NCBI GenBank assembly: GCA_025056865.1
Contig: JANWVO010000006.1
Span: forward strand, 1-64,000
Reading direction: 5' to 3'
Source of the DNA: Bryobacteraceae bacterium
Lineage (GTDB): Bacteria > Acidobacteriota > Terriglobia > Bryobacterales > Bryobacteraceae
Length of the DNA stretch: 64,000 bases
In this document: positions 1 through 8,369 of the stretch, one piece after another
How the letters are laid out: each line of letters starts with the position of its first letter
How positions within the stretch are numbered: position 1 is the stretch's first letter
Program-made: the position numbers and the translations under genes
The notes under the pieces: generated by a model
The model's database searches: none
What the model was told of the DNA's origin: nothing
What the model saw: the letters and a program-made list of their open reading frames with translations, nothing else

Positions 1-326
1 AGCGTCTTCTGCATGTTTTCGGGGAGGAAGTTGTTCGGCCCGTTGTGCGTGGAGAGGCACTTCACGTTCAGGTCGTCGAGCAGCTTGCGCATCTCCCTGA
101 TCTGGTCCATGGTCCAGCCGATGTAAGGGCCGTAGAACTCCACGCATTCGTAGCCCATCTTCGCGACGGTGCGGACGGGCGTGAAGATGTCCTTGGCCAT
201 CTCCGTGCGGACGGAGTACATCTCGATGCCGATGAGCGGCCTCTTTTTCTGCGCGGCCAGGGGCAGCGCCGCCGCAGCGCCGGCGGCGGCGAGGAAAGAA
301 CGGCGGGAAAGGTCCTGTCTCGTCAT
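1..326 (-). CDS. Sugar phosphate isomerase/epimerase-like protein, TAT-exported (partial)
   Basis: Only the N-terminal ~108 residues lie in the window; the gene runs off the left edge. It opens with a twin-arginine leader (SRRSFLAAAG, then an Ala-rich core ending LPLAAQ). The mature part (IGIEMYSVR, later GYECVEFYGPYIG) looks like the first strands of a xylose isomerase-like TIM barrel (AP endonuclease 2 family). Such exported isomerase/epimerase-like proteins are common in carbohydrate-degrading Acidobacteria and Planctomycetes; the substrate is unknown. The start is the ATG directly before TRQDLSRR, which gives the complete TAT motif. A terminator for the next upstream operon lies just before it, so it probably has its own promoter. 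Family assignment rests on a short stretch. Confidence 0.7.
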   Translation of the reverse strand, partial: MTRQDLSRRSFLAAAGAAAALPLAAQKKRPLIGIEMYSVRTEMAKDIFTPVRTVAKMGYECVEFYGPYIGWTMDQIREMRKLLDDLNVKCLSTHNGPNNFLPENMQKT

Positions 327-377
327 GACGTAAGAGACGATATCACAGCGCCGCGGGCAACAGTGCAACAGCAGAAA

Positions 378-400
378 GGCCCCCGCGGAGCGCGGGGGCC
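378..400 (-). terminator. Rho-independent terminator of the psr/yeeE operon
   Basis: A perfect 10-bp GC-rich stem (378-387 with 391-400) closes a 3-nt loop. On the minus strand it is followed by TTT and lies 27 nt past the yeeE-like stop codon. The T-tract is short, so termination may be partial. Confidence 0.6.
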
Positions 401-426
401 GGAGAGGCGCGGCAACGGGGCGGGAG

Positions 427-1275
427 TCAGGAGCAGCTCTTGCCCTTGCGGAACTTCTTCACGCCGCCCGGTGGCGCGGCGACCGGGGCGGGGCCTGCGG
501 CCGGCGCGGCGACGGCTCCCGCGGGCGCTGCGGGAACAGGCCTGGCGACGGCAGGCGCCGGAGCCGACTGCGCCACCACCGGCTGCGGGCGCGAGGCCAT
601 CGCGTAGCCGGTGACCAGCCCGAAGGCGAGCAGCACGGCCAGAGCCGCGCCCGCCGAATGCGGCGTGAGCCGGACCTGCCAGACGCGCGGGGATTCCACG
701 CTCGGGTTGCCCCAGATCTCGGTGGCGGCGAAGGCGGCCAGCGCGATGAGAACCACGGCGGCGGCCACGAGGCCGGGCTGAAGGCCGAGCACTTCAGGCA
801 GCGTCTTCACGCCCATCCCGCCCCAGTGATAGAGCGGCTGGATCCAGTCGTAAGCGGCGCTGAAGAGGAACGTGCCGGCGAACATCCCGCCGATGTAGGC
901 GAAGGCGTCCAGCCTGCCGGAGGCGGCGGCGACGGCCGACGTGCCGGGGCAGTAGCCGCCGATGATGAAGCCCGCGCCGAGAAGGAGGCCGCCGACGATC
1001 TGCGCGCCGAGGACCGTTTCCTTGACGGTGACCGCCTCGCCGTCCATCCAGCCGATGCCGGTGAGATAGAGCAGGCCGATCATGGCCACGACGATGGCGG
1101 TGAACATGACGCGCAGCACGGACCAGTCTTTGAAATAGAAGATCGACGTCAGCTTCTTCGAGCTGCCGAAGCCGGCGCGTTCGAGAAAGAAACCGAAGAA
1201 GAGTCCGAGGAAGAAGACTGCGATGAAGCCGGCTTCTTCGCCGATCAGGCCGAGGGGATACAACGGGGCCTTCAT
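427..1275 (-). CDS. YeeE/YedE family membrane protein (larger half)
   Basis: A polytopic membrane protein of about 282 aa, with the YeeE/YedE (DUF395) signature GGYCPGTS around residue 110. Characterised relatives import thiosulfate, passing it along conserved cysteines; the substrate here is inferred. I start at the ATG overlapping the upstream stop (ATGA) because AGGAGG sits 8 nt before it; the GTG two codons earlier is too close to that site. The last ~60 residues are an unusual Ala/Pro-rich tail ending KKFRKGKSCS, with a cysteine next to the C-terminus, possibly a mobile sulfur-carrying tail. It is the last gene of the molybdoenzyme operon. Confidence 0.85.
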   Translation of the reverse strand: MKAPLYPLGLIGEEAGFIAVFFLGLFFGFFLERAGFGSSKKLTSIFYFKDWSVLRVMFTAIVVAMIGLLYLTGIGWMDGEAVTVKETVLGAQIVGGLLLGAGFIIGGYCPGTSAVAAASGRLDAFAYIGGMFAGTFLFSAAYDWIQPLYHWGGMGVKTLPEVLGLQPGLVAAAVVLIALAAFAATEIWGNPSVESPRVWQVRLTPHSAGAALAVLLAFGLVTGYAMASRPQPVVAQSAPAPAVARPVPAAPAGAVAAPAAGPAPVAAPPGGVKKFRKGKSCS

Positions 1276-1790
1276 TGCCACTGCCTCCTGAGGAAGAATG
1301 CGAGACCGAATGCGGCCGCGAAGACGGCCATCATGAACGCCCAGCTTCCGAGGGCGAGCTGGGCTCCGCCGGTGAGGGCCTGGCCGCTGGTGCAGCCGCG
1401 CGCGAGCCGCGCCGCCACGCCGGTGATGGTTCCGCCGGCGAAGGCCAGCAGGAGGCGCATTCCCGGGGTGGCGTGCGGGCCGCGCTCCACTTCCAGCTTC
1501 ATGCGTCCGGCGGTGAGCGCGCCGATCAGGCCGCCGAGGAAGACGCCGGCGAACTGGAAGGTCATCCAGTCCTTGAGCGGATTTCGGCCTTCGCCCACGA
1601 ACTGCCTGAGGTAGGAGTTGGCCTCCGTCCAGCCCGGCGCGGCCTTGTGGGCGGCGGCGGCGAGAAACTGCGTGAAAGCGCCCGAGGAGCCGAGGCCCGT
1701 TCCGAGCACGATGAATGCGGCCAGCAGCGTGAGTCCAATGGCCACGCCGGCCAGATATGGAGACCAGTATCTGGATTGCATGGATGTCAT
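1272..1790 (-). CDS. YeeE/YedE family membrane protein (smaller half)
   Basis: A 172-aa membrane protein with the family motif ARGCTSGQAL around residue 135. Together with the following gene it appears to form a split YeeE-type transporter of two half-size paralogues, as in YeeE/YedE pairs next to sulfur-oxidoreductase genes. The start chosen (MTSMQSRYW) overlaps the NrfD stop by ATGA and has a GGAGGT ribosome site 6 nt upstream; the in-frame ATG five codons earlier has no such support. Likely role: moving a reduced sulfur species to or from the adjacent molybdoenzyme (inference). Confidence 0.85.
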   Translation of the reverse strand: MTSMQSRYWSPYLAGVAIGLTLLAAFIVLGTGLGSSGAFTQFLAAAAHKAAPGWTEANSYLRQFVGEGRNPLKDWMTFQFAGVFLGGLIGALTAGRMKLEVERGPHATPGMRLLLAFAGGTITGVAARLARGCTSGQALTGGAQLALGSWAFMMAVFAAAFGLAFFLRRQWQ

Positions 1791-2719
1791 AGCAGCACCT
1801 CCCAATGGCTCGCCTGACCTGCGAGCAGGATGACGGCCCGAAGAGCGAGACCGCCGAACAGAACCAGCACGGGCGCCACGGCGCTATGGGCGATGCGCCG
1901 GCGCCGCTCGAGCCGCTCCAGCCACGCCGGCAGCGCGATGCCGGCGAAGGCGACCATCACCCAGAAGACTGCCGTGTAAGGCCCGCCGAAGAAGAGACCG
2001 GCGGCGGCGCGCTGGGCGTGGCCGCCCGTCGCCAGCGCGAGAAAGAACAGCGCAAGCAGCAGCGCCTCGGCGGCCAGGAAGCGCAGGTCGAGCGCGGCCA
2101 GGCGGTCCCGCCACTGCCCGTCCTTTTCCAGCAGCACGAGCAGCGCCGCCGCCGCGGAAAGGCCGCTGGCAAGGAAGAGCGGGCCAAGCAGCGGCGAGTT
2201 CCACAGGGGGCGCGCTCCGAGAGCGCCGAGCAGGATGCCGGTGTAGACGCCGAGGGCGACGCCGAGGACGATGTTCAGCCCGGCGATCCAGCGGCGCAGC
2301 GGAAAGGGCGCGCCGGTGACCCAGCGCCGGCCGGGCGGGCCGAACTCGCTCCAGGCGGCCCAGGCGAACAGCAGCGCGGCGGGGAAGACGAGCACGAGGA
2401 TCCAGGCGCCCCAGGACATGGGCGCGGTGAGGCGGAACGCCGTATAGAAGCGCCAGACGTTGAGCCTGTTTTCCAGATCGAGGAACAGCGCGAACATGCC
2501 GACGCCGAGCACGGCCGGCGCGAGCACGGGCGCCATCCAGCCGAGCGCCGGCCCTGGCGGGGAGGAGTGCGCGCGGCGGTGCGCCCAGCCGGCCAGCACG
2601 AGCAGTCCGGCGGCGAGCCCGCCGAGGAACAGGTAGAGAGCGATCTCCCAGCCCCAAACATGAAGCACGGGGAATGTTTCGGGGTTTTTTCCCGCGATGT
2701 CGATATCCATGGGCATCAT
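1787..2719 (-). CDS. NrfD/PsrC-type membrane anchor subunit
   Basis: A 310-aa integral membrane protein with about eight hydrophobic segments, typical of NrfD/PsrC subunits that exchange electrons with the quinone pool and anchor a periplasmic Fe-S/molybdopterin pair. The N-terminus (GWEIALYLFLGGLAAG) matches the family's first helix. It begins 6 nt after the Fe-S subunit gene, with GGAG 9 nt before its ATG, and overlaps the next gene by 4 nt, so the complex and the YeeE pair are translationally coupled. Whether it delivers or takes electrons depends on the direction of the molybdoenzyme, which sequence alone does not settle. Confidence 0.88.
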   Translation of the reverse strand: MMPMDIDIAGKNPETFPVLHVWGWEIALYLFLGGLAAGLLVLAGWAHRRAHSSPPGPALGWMAPVLAPAVLGVGMFALFLDLENRLNVWRFYTAFRLTAPMSWGAWILVLVFPAALLFAWAAWSEFGPPGRRWVTGAPFPLRRWIAGLNIVLGVALGVYTGILLGALGARPLWNSPLLGPLFLASGLSAAAALLVLLEKDGQWRDRLAALDLRFLAAEALLLALFFLALATGGHAQRAAAGLFFGGPYTAVFWVMVAFAGIALPAWLERLERRRRIAHSAVAPVLVLFGGLALRAVILLAGQASHWEVLL

Positions 2720-2725
2720 TGGCAG

Positions 2726-3262
2726 CTACTCCAGGTAGAACAGGTTCGGCGTGGTGCCCGCTTCGGGCTTGAGCGCGCGGTGGCGGCGCGAGCCGAGCGC
2801 GCGCGACAGCCCGCTGGACGGGTCGTCCAGATCGCCGAAGATCATGGCGCGGCTCGGGCAGGTGGAGACGCAGGCCGGCTGGAGCCCCTCGCGCACGCGA
2901 TGCACGCAGAAGGTGCATTTTTCCGCCACGCCGCGGCTGTTGATGAAGCGCGCGTCGTAGGGGCAGGCGGCGAGGCACGCCTTGCAGCCGGTGCAGCGGC
3001 CGGAGTCCACCAGGACGATGCCGCCGTCGGCGTAGTGGCTGGCGCCGGTGGGGCAGTTCCAGACGCAGGGCGCGTCCGAGCACTGGTTGCAGCGTTCGGA
3101 AAGGATCTCGAGGTGGACGTTGGGGAACTCGCCCCGGGAGCGCTGCGTGACGCGGCAGCGGAAGGCGTCTTCGTCCACGCGGTTTTCCACCTTGCAGGCG
3201 ACGACGCAGGCGGCGCAGCCCATGCAGGTCCGCAGGTCGATGGCCATGCCGTAGCGGGGCAT
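2726..3262 (-). CDS. 4Fe-4S ferredoxin-type electron transfer subunit (PsrB/PhsB-like)
   Basis: A 178-aa protein with four cysteine groups that can hold four [4Fe-4S] clusters: CMGCAACVVACK, CNQCSDAPCVWNCP, CTGCKACLAACP and a final CTFC...CVSTCP. This is the standard PsrB/TtrB/PhsB layout, linking the molybdopterin subunit to the NrfD anchor. It has no leader of its own, so it is expected to be exported by hitchhiking on the TAT-targeted catalytic subunit. The start has GGAGG 9 nt upstream, inside the end of the catalytic gene, from which it is separated by 3 nt. Confidence 0.9.
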   Translation of the reverse strand: MPRYGMAIDLRTCMGCAACVVACKVENRVDEDAFRCRVTQRSRGEFPNVHLEILSERCNQCSDAPCVWNCPTGASHYADGGIVLVDSGRCTGCKACLAACPYDARFINSRGVAEKCTFCVHRVREGLQPACVSTCPSRAMIFGDLDDPSSGLSRALGSRRHRALKPEAGTTPNLFYLE

Positions 3263-3265
3263 CGC

Positions 3266-5443
3266 TCAGGCCTCCTTTTCGATGCGCACGAAGTTGTTGA
3301 ACATGCCGGTGCCGCCCATCAGCGGATCCACGTCCACGCGGGTGACGAGGCTGGTGGTGGCGGCGCCGCGGCCGGCAGTGAAGCGCAGGCCGCGCGCGGT
3401 GTGGCCGAATCCGTGGACCATGTACACGCAGTCGGGCCGGATGCGGTTGGTGACGCGCGCCCGCACCGGCGCGCTGCGGACGCCGTCCTGGTTGACGAGC
3501 CGGATGCGTTCGTTGGGGCGGATGCCGAGGGCCGCAGCGGCCTGGTGGTGGATCCAGACCTCGTTTTCGCGCACGACCGAGCCGAGGATGCGGTTGTTGG
3601 TGGTGCGGCCGAAAGTGTGCAGCGGCGAGCGGCCGAACAGCAGCCGGAAATGGCCTTCCGGGGGCTCCGGCTTCGGATAGTACTTCGGGACCGGATCCAC
3701 GCCCATATCGGCCAGCAGCTTCGAGTAGAGCTCCACCTTGCCGCTGGGCGTGTCGAACCTGTGGTCCGGCGGCAGCGCGGAGTCTTCCGCGGGGTAGACC
3801 ACGACGCCGCGCTTCTTCATGTCGGCGAGCGTCAGGTTCAGCCCGCGAAGGCGCTGGTCGAGATACTGCTCGATGTGCTGCCAGGGGAAGTAAGCCTCGA
3901 GATCGAGGCGGCGGGCCAGCTCGCGCGCGATCCACCAGCCGGGCTTCGAGTCGTACATCGGCGGCACCACGGGCTGGCGCAGCGCGAGAAAGGGCGTGCG
4001 GAAGGCGCCGGCGTGGAGGTCGTCGTAGCGCTCGAGATAGGTGCATTCGGGCAGCACGACGTCGGCGTAGCCGGCGATCTCGACCGGCAGCACGTCGACG
4101 ACGACCAGCAGGTCGAGGGCCTGAATGGCCTCGAGCGTCTTCTGCGGCTGGGGCAGGGACTGGAGCAGGTTGGTTCCGTAGACGATCCAGCCGCGGGCGC
4201 GGTAGGGCGCGCCGGCCAGCGTGGCGTCGCAGAGGCCGGAGGCCAGCGTCTCGTCGGCGAGCGGGTAGCGCGTGCCTGCTCCATCGACGGCGCCGCGGGC
4301 CGGCTGCGGCGGCCTGGGCGCCGGATAGGGCGGAACCTCGACGCCCGAGGGGAGGAAGAAGCCGCCTTTGGCTCCCCAGCTTCCGAGCAGCGCGTTGAGA
4401 ATGGCGATGGCGCGGCTGCGCTGCGTGTCGTCGCCATACCAGGTGGCGTGGCGGCCCGGATGGACGATGACGGAGGGCTGGGAGGCGGCCATCTCGCGGG
4501 CCACGGTGCGGATGGTTTCGGCATCAATGTCGGTGATGCGCGCGGCCCAGTCCGGCGTCATGTCCCGGATGGCGTCCCTGAACTCGGCGAAGCCGGCCGC
4601 GTGCTTCTCAATGAAATCCCTGTTGTAGAGGTTCTCGTAGACGAGCACGTGGGCCCAGGCCATGAGCAGCGCGATGTCGGTGCCGGGCCGGATGGGCAGA
4701 TACCAGTGCGCCTTGCTGGCAGCGACGGAGAAGCGCGGATCGACGACAACAATCTTTGCGCCGCGGCGGATGGCTTCGGCGAACTCCTGCACCTGGGTGT
4801 TGTGCATGTTTTCGCCGAGATGGCTGCCGATGAGGACGAGGAAGCGCGTGTTGGCGATGTCGGTGTTTTCAGGCGAGCCGATGCCGGTGCCGAAGGTGAG
4901 CTGGAAGCCGACTTCGCGGGGGCCGCGGCACTGGGCGTAGCTTGGGGCGGCGATGTTGGGCGAGCCGTAGGCCTTGAGGAGCTGGCTGAAGAACGAGCCG
5001 CCGTGGCCGTGGGTGAACAGCGCCATGGCCTCCGGGCCGTGTTTGGCCCGGATTTCGCGCATCTTCGCGGCCACGTAGTCGAGGGCCTCGTTCCAGGTGG
5101 CCTCGCGGAAGCGCTCCTGGCCGCGGGCGCCGGTGCGGATGAGGGGTTTCTTCAGCCGGTCCGGATCGTAGAGCAGCCCGGTGCCGCCGTTGCCGCGCGG
5201 ACAGAGGCGGCCAAGGGCGAGCGGGTGGGCCGGATGGCCTTCGAGCCGCGTGACGACGCCGTCCTCGACGGTGGCGACCACCCCGCACTTCCAGAAGCAG
5301 AGCTCGCAGAAGGTGGGGATCTTCGCGATGTGCCTGGGCGCGTCCGGGGAGGGGTGCCGGAGGGCCAGGGCGGCTCCGCCGGCTGCGGCTGCGGCTCCGC
5401 CGGCGGCGATCTTCAGGAAGGTTCGGCGCTGCAAGTCCGCCAT
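3266..5443 (-). CDS. Molybdopterin oxidoreductase catalytic subunit, Psr/Phs type
   Basis: A 725-aa molybdopterin enzyme. A twin-arginine leader (QRRTFLKIAAGG, residues 5-16) sends it to the periplasm. Cysteines 46, 49, 53 and 81 form the N-terminal [4Fe-4S] site, and Cys172 (SYAQCRGPRE) is a candidate molybdenum ligand. The C-terminal domain binds the pterin. With the downstream Fe-S and NrfD subunits it forms a complex like polysulfide, thiosulfate or tetrathionate reductase; two YeeE-type genes in the operon favour a sulfur substrate (inference). Arsenate or other reductases of the same superfamily are less likely but cannot be excluded. GAGG lies 7 nt before the ATG. It is divergent from the pyrophosphatase gene. 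Confidence 0.9.
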   Translation of the reverse strand: MADLQRRTFLKIAAGGAAAAAGGAALALRHPSPDAPRHIAKIPTFCELCFWKCGVVATVEDGVVTRLEGHPAHPLALGRLCPRGNGGTGLLYDPDRLKKPLIRTGARGQERFREATWNEALDYVAAKMREIRAKHGPEAMALFTHGHGGSFFSQLLKAYGSPNIAAPSYAQCRGPREVGFQLTFGTGIGSPENTDIANTRFLVLIGSHLGENMHNTQVQEFAEAIRRGAKIVVVDPRFSVAASKAHWYLPIRPGTDIALLMAWAHVLVYENLYNRDFIEKHAAGFAEFRDAIRDMTPDWAARITDIDAETIRTVAREMAASQPSVIVHPGRHATWYGDDTQRSRAIAILNALLGSWGAKGGFFLPSGVEVPPYPAPRPPQPARGAVDGAGTRYPLADETLASGLCDATLAGAPYRARGWIVYGTNLLQSLPQPQKTLEAIQALDLLVVVDVLPVEIAGYADVVLPECTYLERYDDLHAGAFRTPFLALRQPVVPPMYDSKPGWWIARELARRLDLEAYFPWQHIEQYLDQRLRGLNLTLADMKKRGVVVYPAEDSALPPDHRFDTPSGKVELYSKLLADMGVDPVPKYYPKPEPPEGHFRLLFGRSPLHTFGRTTNNRILGSVVRENEVWIHHQAAAALGIRPNERIRLVNQDGVRSAPVRARVTNRIRPDCVYMVHGFGHTARGLRFTAGRGAATTSLVTRVDVDPLMGGTGMFNNFVRIEKEA

Positions 5444-5527
5444 AATCAGACCTCAATGTCCACGATGCGGGGCGGTGGCGGGTGGTGACAGGGCGGCAAA
5501 AAATCTGTGGAAGGGGCTGGCATTTCA

Positions 5528-5569
5528 GTACGGCGGGGTGCAGAATCCGTGCGGCGGAGTGTTGATTCC
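5528..5569. repeat. Imperfect 21-bp tandem repeat in the psr/hppA divergent region
   Basis: Two adjacent 21-nt units (5528-5548 and 5549-5569) match at about 16 of 21 positions, both built on GT(A/G)CGGCGG(G/A)GTG and ending TCC. The 21-nt spacing is two helical turns, as for a regulator binding one DNA face. The second unit covers the proposed -35 of the hppA promoter. It may control either divergent unit; no regulator gene is adjacent. Confidence 0.35.
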
Positions 5570-5617
5570 AGATACAGTCGTCCGATATAGTGATTCTTGG
5601 GCCTCTTTTGTTACACT
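5562..5617 (+). promoter_or_regulatory. Candidate promoters for hppA
   Basis: Two candidates. The first is TTGATT (5562-5567), an 18-nt spacer and TATAGT (5586-5591). The second is an extended -10, TGTTACACT (5609-5617). Both lie upstream of the ATG at 5698 that I use for the pyrophosphatase and exclude earlier in-frame starts as translation sites. Confidence 0.45.
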
Positions 5618-5697
5618 CTTTCAGACCTGATAACCCGCCGCGGCGGGCCCAGGCCGCGCCGGGGGAGAATTTCCTTTCGATCGGGAGGATTGACCTG

Positions 5698-8205
5698 ATG
5701 GTACCCACGGAGAGCCTGTCCGGTTTGCTGCGGCAGGCGTTGGCGAATGGCGCGGCAGGCGCCCTGAAGCGCGCAGGCGCGTGGCTCCTGCTGCTGGCGA
5801 TGATTGCGGGAGCCGGGACGCTTCCGGCGCTGGCGCAGCCGGCGCATCACGGCGGCGGCGAGGCGAGCCTGGTGCTGCCGGACCTCGACCAGGCGACGTT
5901 TTTCGGCATGGGCGGGCGCAGCCTGCTGATGATCGGGCTGGTGGTGTGCGCGCTCGGGCTGCTGTTCGGGCTGTCGATCTACGTCCGGCTGAAGAACATG
6001 CCGGTGCACAAGTCGATGCTCGAGGTGAGCGAGCTGATCTATGAGACGTGCAAGACGTACCTGGCGACGCAGGGCAAGTTCCTGCTGATCCTGGAGCTGT
6101 TCATTGCCGTCATCATCGTGTTCTACTTCGGCCTGCTTCAGCACATGGAAGCCTACCGGGTGGCGATCATCCTGCTGTTCAGCGTGATCGGCATCGGGGG
6201 AAGCTTCGGGGTGGCGGCGTTCGGCATGCGGGTGAACACGTTCGCCAACTCGCGCGCCTCGTTTGCGAGCCTCCGTGGCAAGGCGTTCCCGTGCTATGAC
6301 ATTCCGCTTCAGGCGGGGATGAGCATCGGCATGATGCTGATCTCGGTGGAGCTGCTGCTGATGCTCTTCATCCTGCTGTTCATCCCGGGCGATCTGGCCG
6401 GGCCGTGCTTCATCGGCTTCGCCATCGGCGAGTCGCTGGGCGCGGCGGCGCTGCGCGTGGCCGGCGGCATCTTCACGAAGATCGCCGACATTGGCGCGGA
6501 CCTGATGAAGATCGTGTTCAAGATCAAGGAAGACGACGCGCGCAACCCGGGCGTGATTGCGGACTGCACGGGCGACAACGCGGGCGACTCGGTGGGGCCC
6601 TCGGCGGACGGCTTCGAGACGTACGGCGTGACCGGCGTGGCGCTGATCAGCTTCATCCTGCTGGGCATCAACGAGCGGGTGGCCGGGCCGACATGGCAGG
6701 TGATCCAGGTGCAACTGCTGGTCTGGATCTTCATGATGCGCGTGATGATGGTGATCTCGTCGGGCGTCAGCTACTTCATCAACGACGTGCTGGCGAAGGC
6801 CAAGTACGGCGACGCCGAGAAGATGAACTTCGAGCAGCCGCTGACGAATCTGGTCTGGATCACGTCGCTGCTGTCGATCGCGCTCACCTACGTGGTCAGC
6901 TACCTGATGATCCCCGAGCTGAAGGGCGATACGACGCTGTGGTGGAAGCTGGCGACGGTGATCAGTTGCGGCACGCTGGCCGGCGCGCTGATTCCGGAGT
7001 TCGTGAAGGTGTTCACGTCGACGGGCTCGCGCCATGTGCGCGAGATCGTCAAGGCGAGCGAAGAAGGCGGTTCGTCGCTGAACATCCTGTCGGGCTTCAT
7101 TGCGGGCAATTTCTCGAGCTACTGGCTGGGCTTCGCCATCCTGCTGCTGATGTCGATCGCGTACTGGATGTCGACGATGGGCCTGGGGCAGTTGATGATG
7201 GCGCCGGCGGTGTTCGCGCTGGGCCTGGTGGCCTTCGGCTTCCTGGGCATGGGCCCGGTGACGATCGCGGTGGACTCCTACGGGCCGGTGACCGACAACG
7301 CGCAGTCGGTGTACGAGCTTTCGACGATCGAGCAGATCCCGGGCATCGAGGGCGAGATCGAGAAGGAGTTCGGCTTCCGGCCGCAGTTTGAGAAGGCCAA
7401 GGACAACCTGGAGGAGAACGACGGCGCGGGCAACACGTTCAAGGCGACGTCGAAGCCGGTGCTGATCGGAACGGCGGTGGTGGGCGCGACGACGATGATC
7501 TTCTCGATCATCGTGGCGCTGACCAACGGGCTGGACGCGAGCCGCGTCAGCTTCCTGTCGATCCTGCATGCGCCGTTCTTCTTCGGGCTGATTGCGGGCG
7601 GCGCGATGATCTACTGGTTCACGGGCGCGAGCTCGCAGGCCGTCTCCACGGGCGCCTACCGCGCGGTGGAATTCATCAAGCGCAACATCAAGCTGGAAGG
7701 CACGACCAAGGCGAGCGTCGCCGATTCGAAGAAGGTGGTGGAGATCTGCACGCAGTACGCGCAGCGCGGCATGTTCAACATCTTCATCGCCGTCTTCTTC
7801 GGCACGCTGGCCTTCGCCTTCATGGAGGAGTTCTTCTTCATCGGCTACCTGATCGCGATTGCGGTCTTCGGCCTGTTCCAGGCGATTTTCATGGCGAACG
7901 CCGGCGGCGCCTGGGACAACGCGAAGAAGATCGTCGAGACCGAGATGAAGGCGAAAGGCACCGAGCTGCACGCGGCCACGGTGGTGGGCGACACGGTGGG
8001 CGACCCGTTCAAGGACACGTCTTCGGTGGCGATGAACCCGACCATCAAGTTCACCACGCTGTTCGGGCTGCTGGCGGTGGAGCTGGCCGTGTCGCTGCGC
8101 AATCAGGGACAGGCCGCGTTGACGCACATTCTGGCAGTGGTCTTCCTGCTGGTTTCGATGACCTTCGTCTACCGCTCGTTCTACGGCATGCGGATCGAGA
8201 AGTAG
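5698..8205 (+). CDS. hppA: Membrane-bound ion-translocating pyrophosphatase (divergent HppA)
   Basis: An integral membrane enzyme of 835 aa that couples PPi hydrolysis to H+ (possibly Na+) pumping. The PPi-binding region is clear but divergent: IADIGADLMK (262-271) runs into EDDARNPGVIAD and TGDNAGDSVG (~291-300), where the usual family has DNVGDNVGDVAG. GNTFKATSKP (578-587) has Lys at the position where K+-dependent enzymes have Ala, predicting K+ independence. The N-terminus carries an extra hydrophobic segment ending LPALAQ, like a signal peptide. The ATG has GGGAGG 9 nt upstream; longer in-frame ORFs begin inside the candidate promoter. The gene is monocistronic, with a strong terminator. 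Confidence 0.92.
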   Translation: MVPTESLSGLLRQALANGAAGALKRAGAWLLLLAMIAGAGTLPALAQPAHHGGGEASLVLPDLDQATFFGMGGRSLLMIGLVVCALGLLFGLSIYVRLKNMPVHKSMLEVSELIYETCKTYLATQGKFLLILELFIAVIIVFYFGLLQHMEAYRVAIILLFSVIGIGGSFGVAAFGMRVNTFANSRASFASLRGKAFPCYDIPLQAGMSIGMMLISVELLLMLFILLFIPGDLAGPCFIGFAIGESLGAAALRVAGGIFTKIADIGADLMKIVFKIKEDDARNPGVIADCTGDNAGDSVGPSADGFETYGVTGVALISFILLGINERVAGPTWQVIQVQLLVWIFMMRVMMVISSGVSYFINDVLAKAKYGDAEKMNFEQPLTNLVWITSLLSIALTYVVSYLMIPELKGDTTLWWKLATVISCGTLAGALIPEFVKVFTSTGSRHVREIVKASEEGGSSLNILSGFIAGNFSSYWLGFAILLLMSIAYWMSTMGLGQLMMAPAVFALGLVAFGFLGMGPVTIAVDSYGPVTDNAQSVYELSTIEQIPGIEGEIEKEFGFRPQFEKAKDNLEENDGAGNTFKATSKPVLIGTAVVGATTMIFSIIVALTNGLDASRVSFLSILHAPFFFGLIAGGAMIYWFTGASSQAVSTGAYRAVEFIKRNIKLEGTTKASVADSKKVVEICTQYAQRGMFNIFIAVFFGTLAFAFMEEFFFIGYLIAIAVFGLFQAIFMANAGGAWDNAKKIVETEMKAKGTELHAATVVGDTVGDPFKDTSSVAMNPTIKFTTLFGLLAVELAVSLRNQGQAALTHILAVVFLLVSMTFVYRSFYGMRIEK

Positions 8206-8228
8206 GCGCTTCCTCCTGTCTGACCTGT

Positions 8229-8261
8229 GGAAGGCGGCCCTGCGGGGCCGCCTTCCCTTTT
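8229..8261 (+). terminator. Rho-independent terminator of hppA
   Basis: A perfect 12-bp stem (8229-8240 with 8245-8256), a TGCG tetraloop and a CTTTT tail, 24 nt after the pyrophosphatase stop codon. Confidence 0.85.
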
Positions 8262-8369
8262 GCTGTCCCCATCGGGGGCGGTCCGGATTCCCGAACCCGC
8301 GGGCGATCCTGGCGGAGGGCTGGGCGCGCGGTGCCATGCCGCCCTGCGGGACGGGGGTAGGATGGACGC

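Noticed and set aside
1805-5488. A 1227-codon open frame on the plus strand opposite the molybdoenzyme operon
   Set aside because: Its Arg/Glu/Ala/Gly-rich translation is the antisense of well-recognised genes in high-GC DNA and holds no family motif.
5611-8337. A 908-codon minus-strand frame opposite hppA
   Set aside because: His/Arg/Asp-rich antisense translation of the pyrophosphatase; no start signal and no domain.
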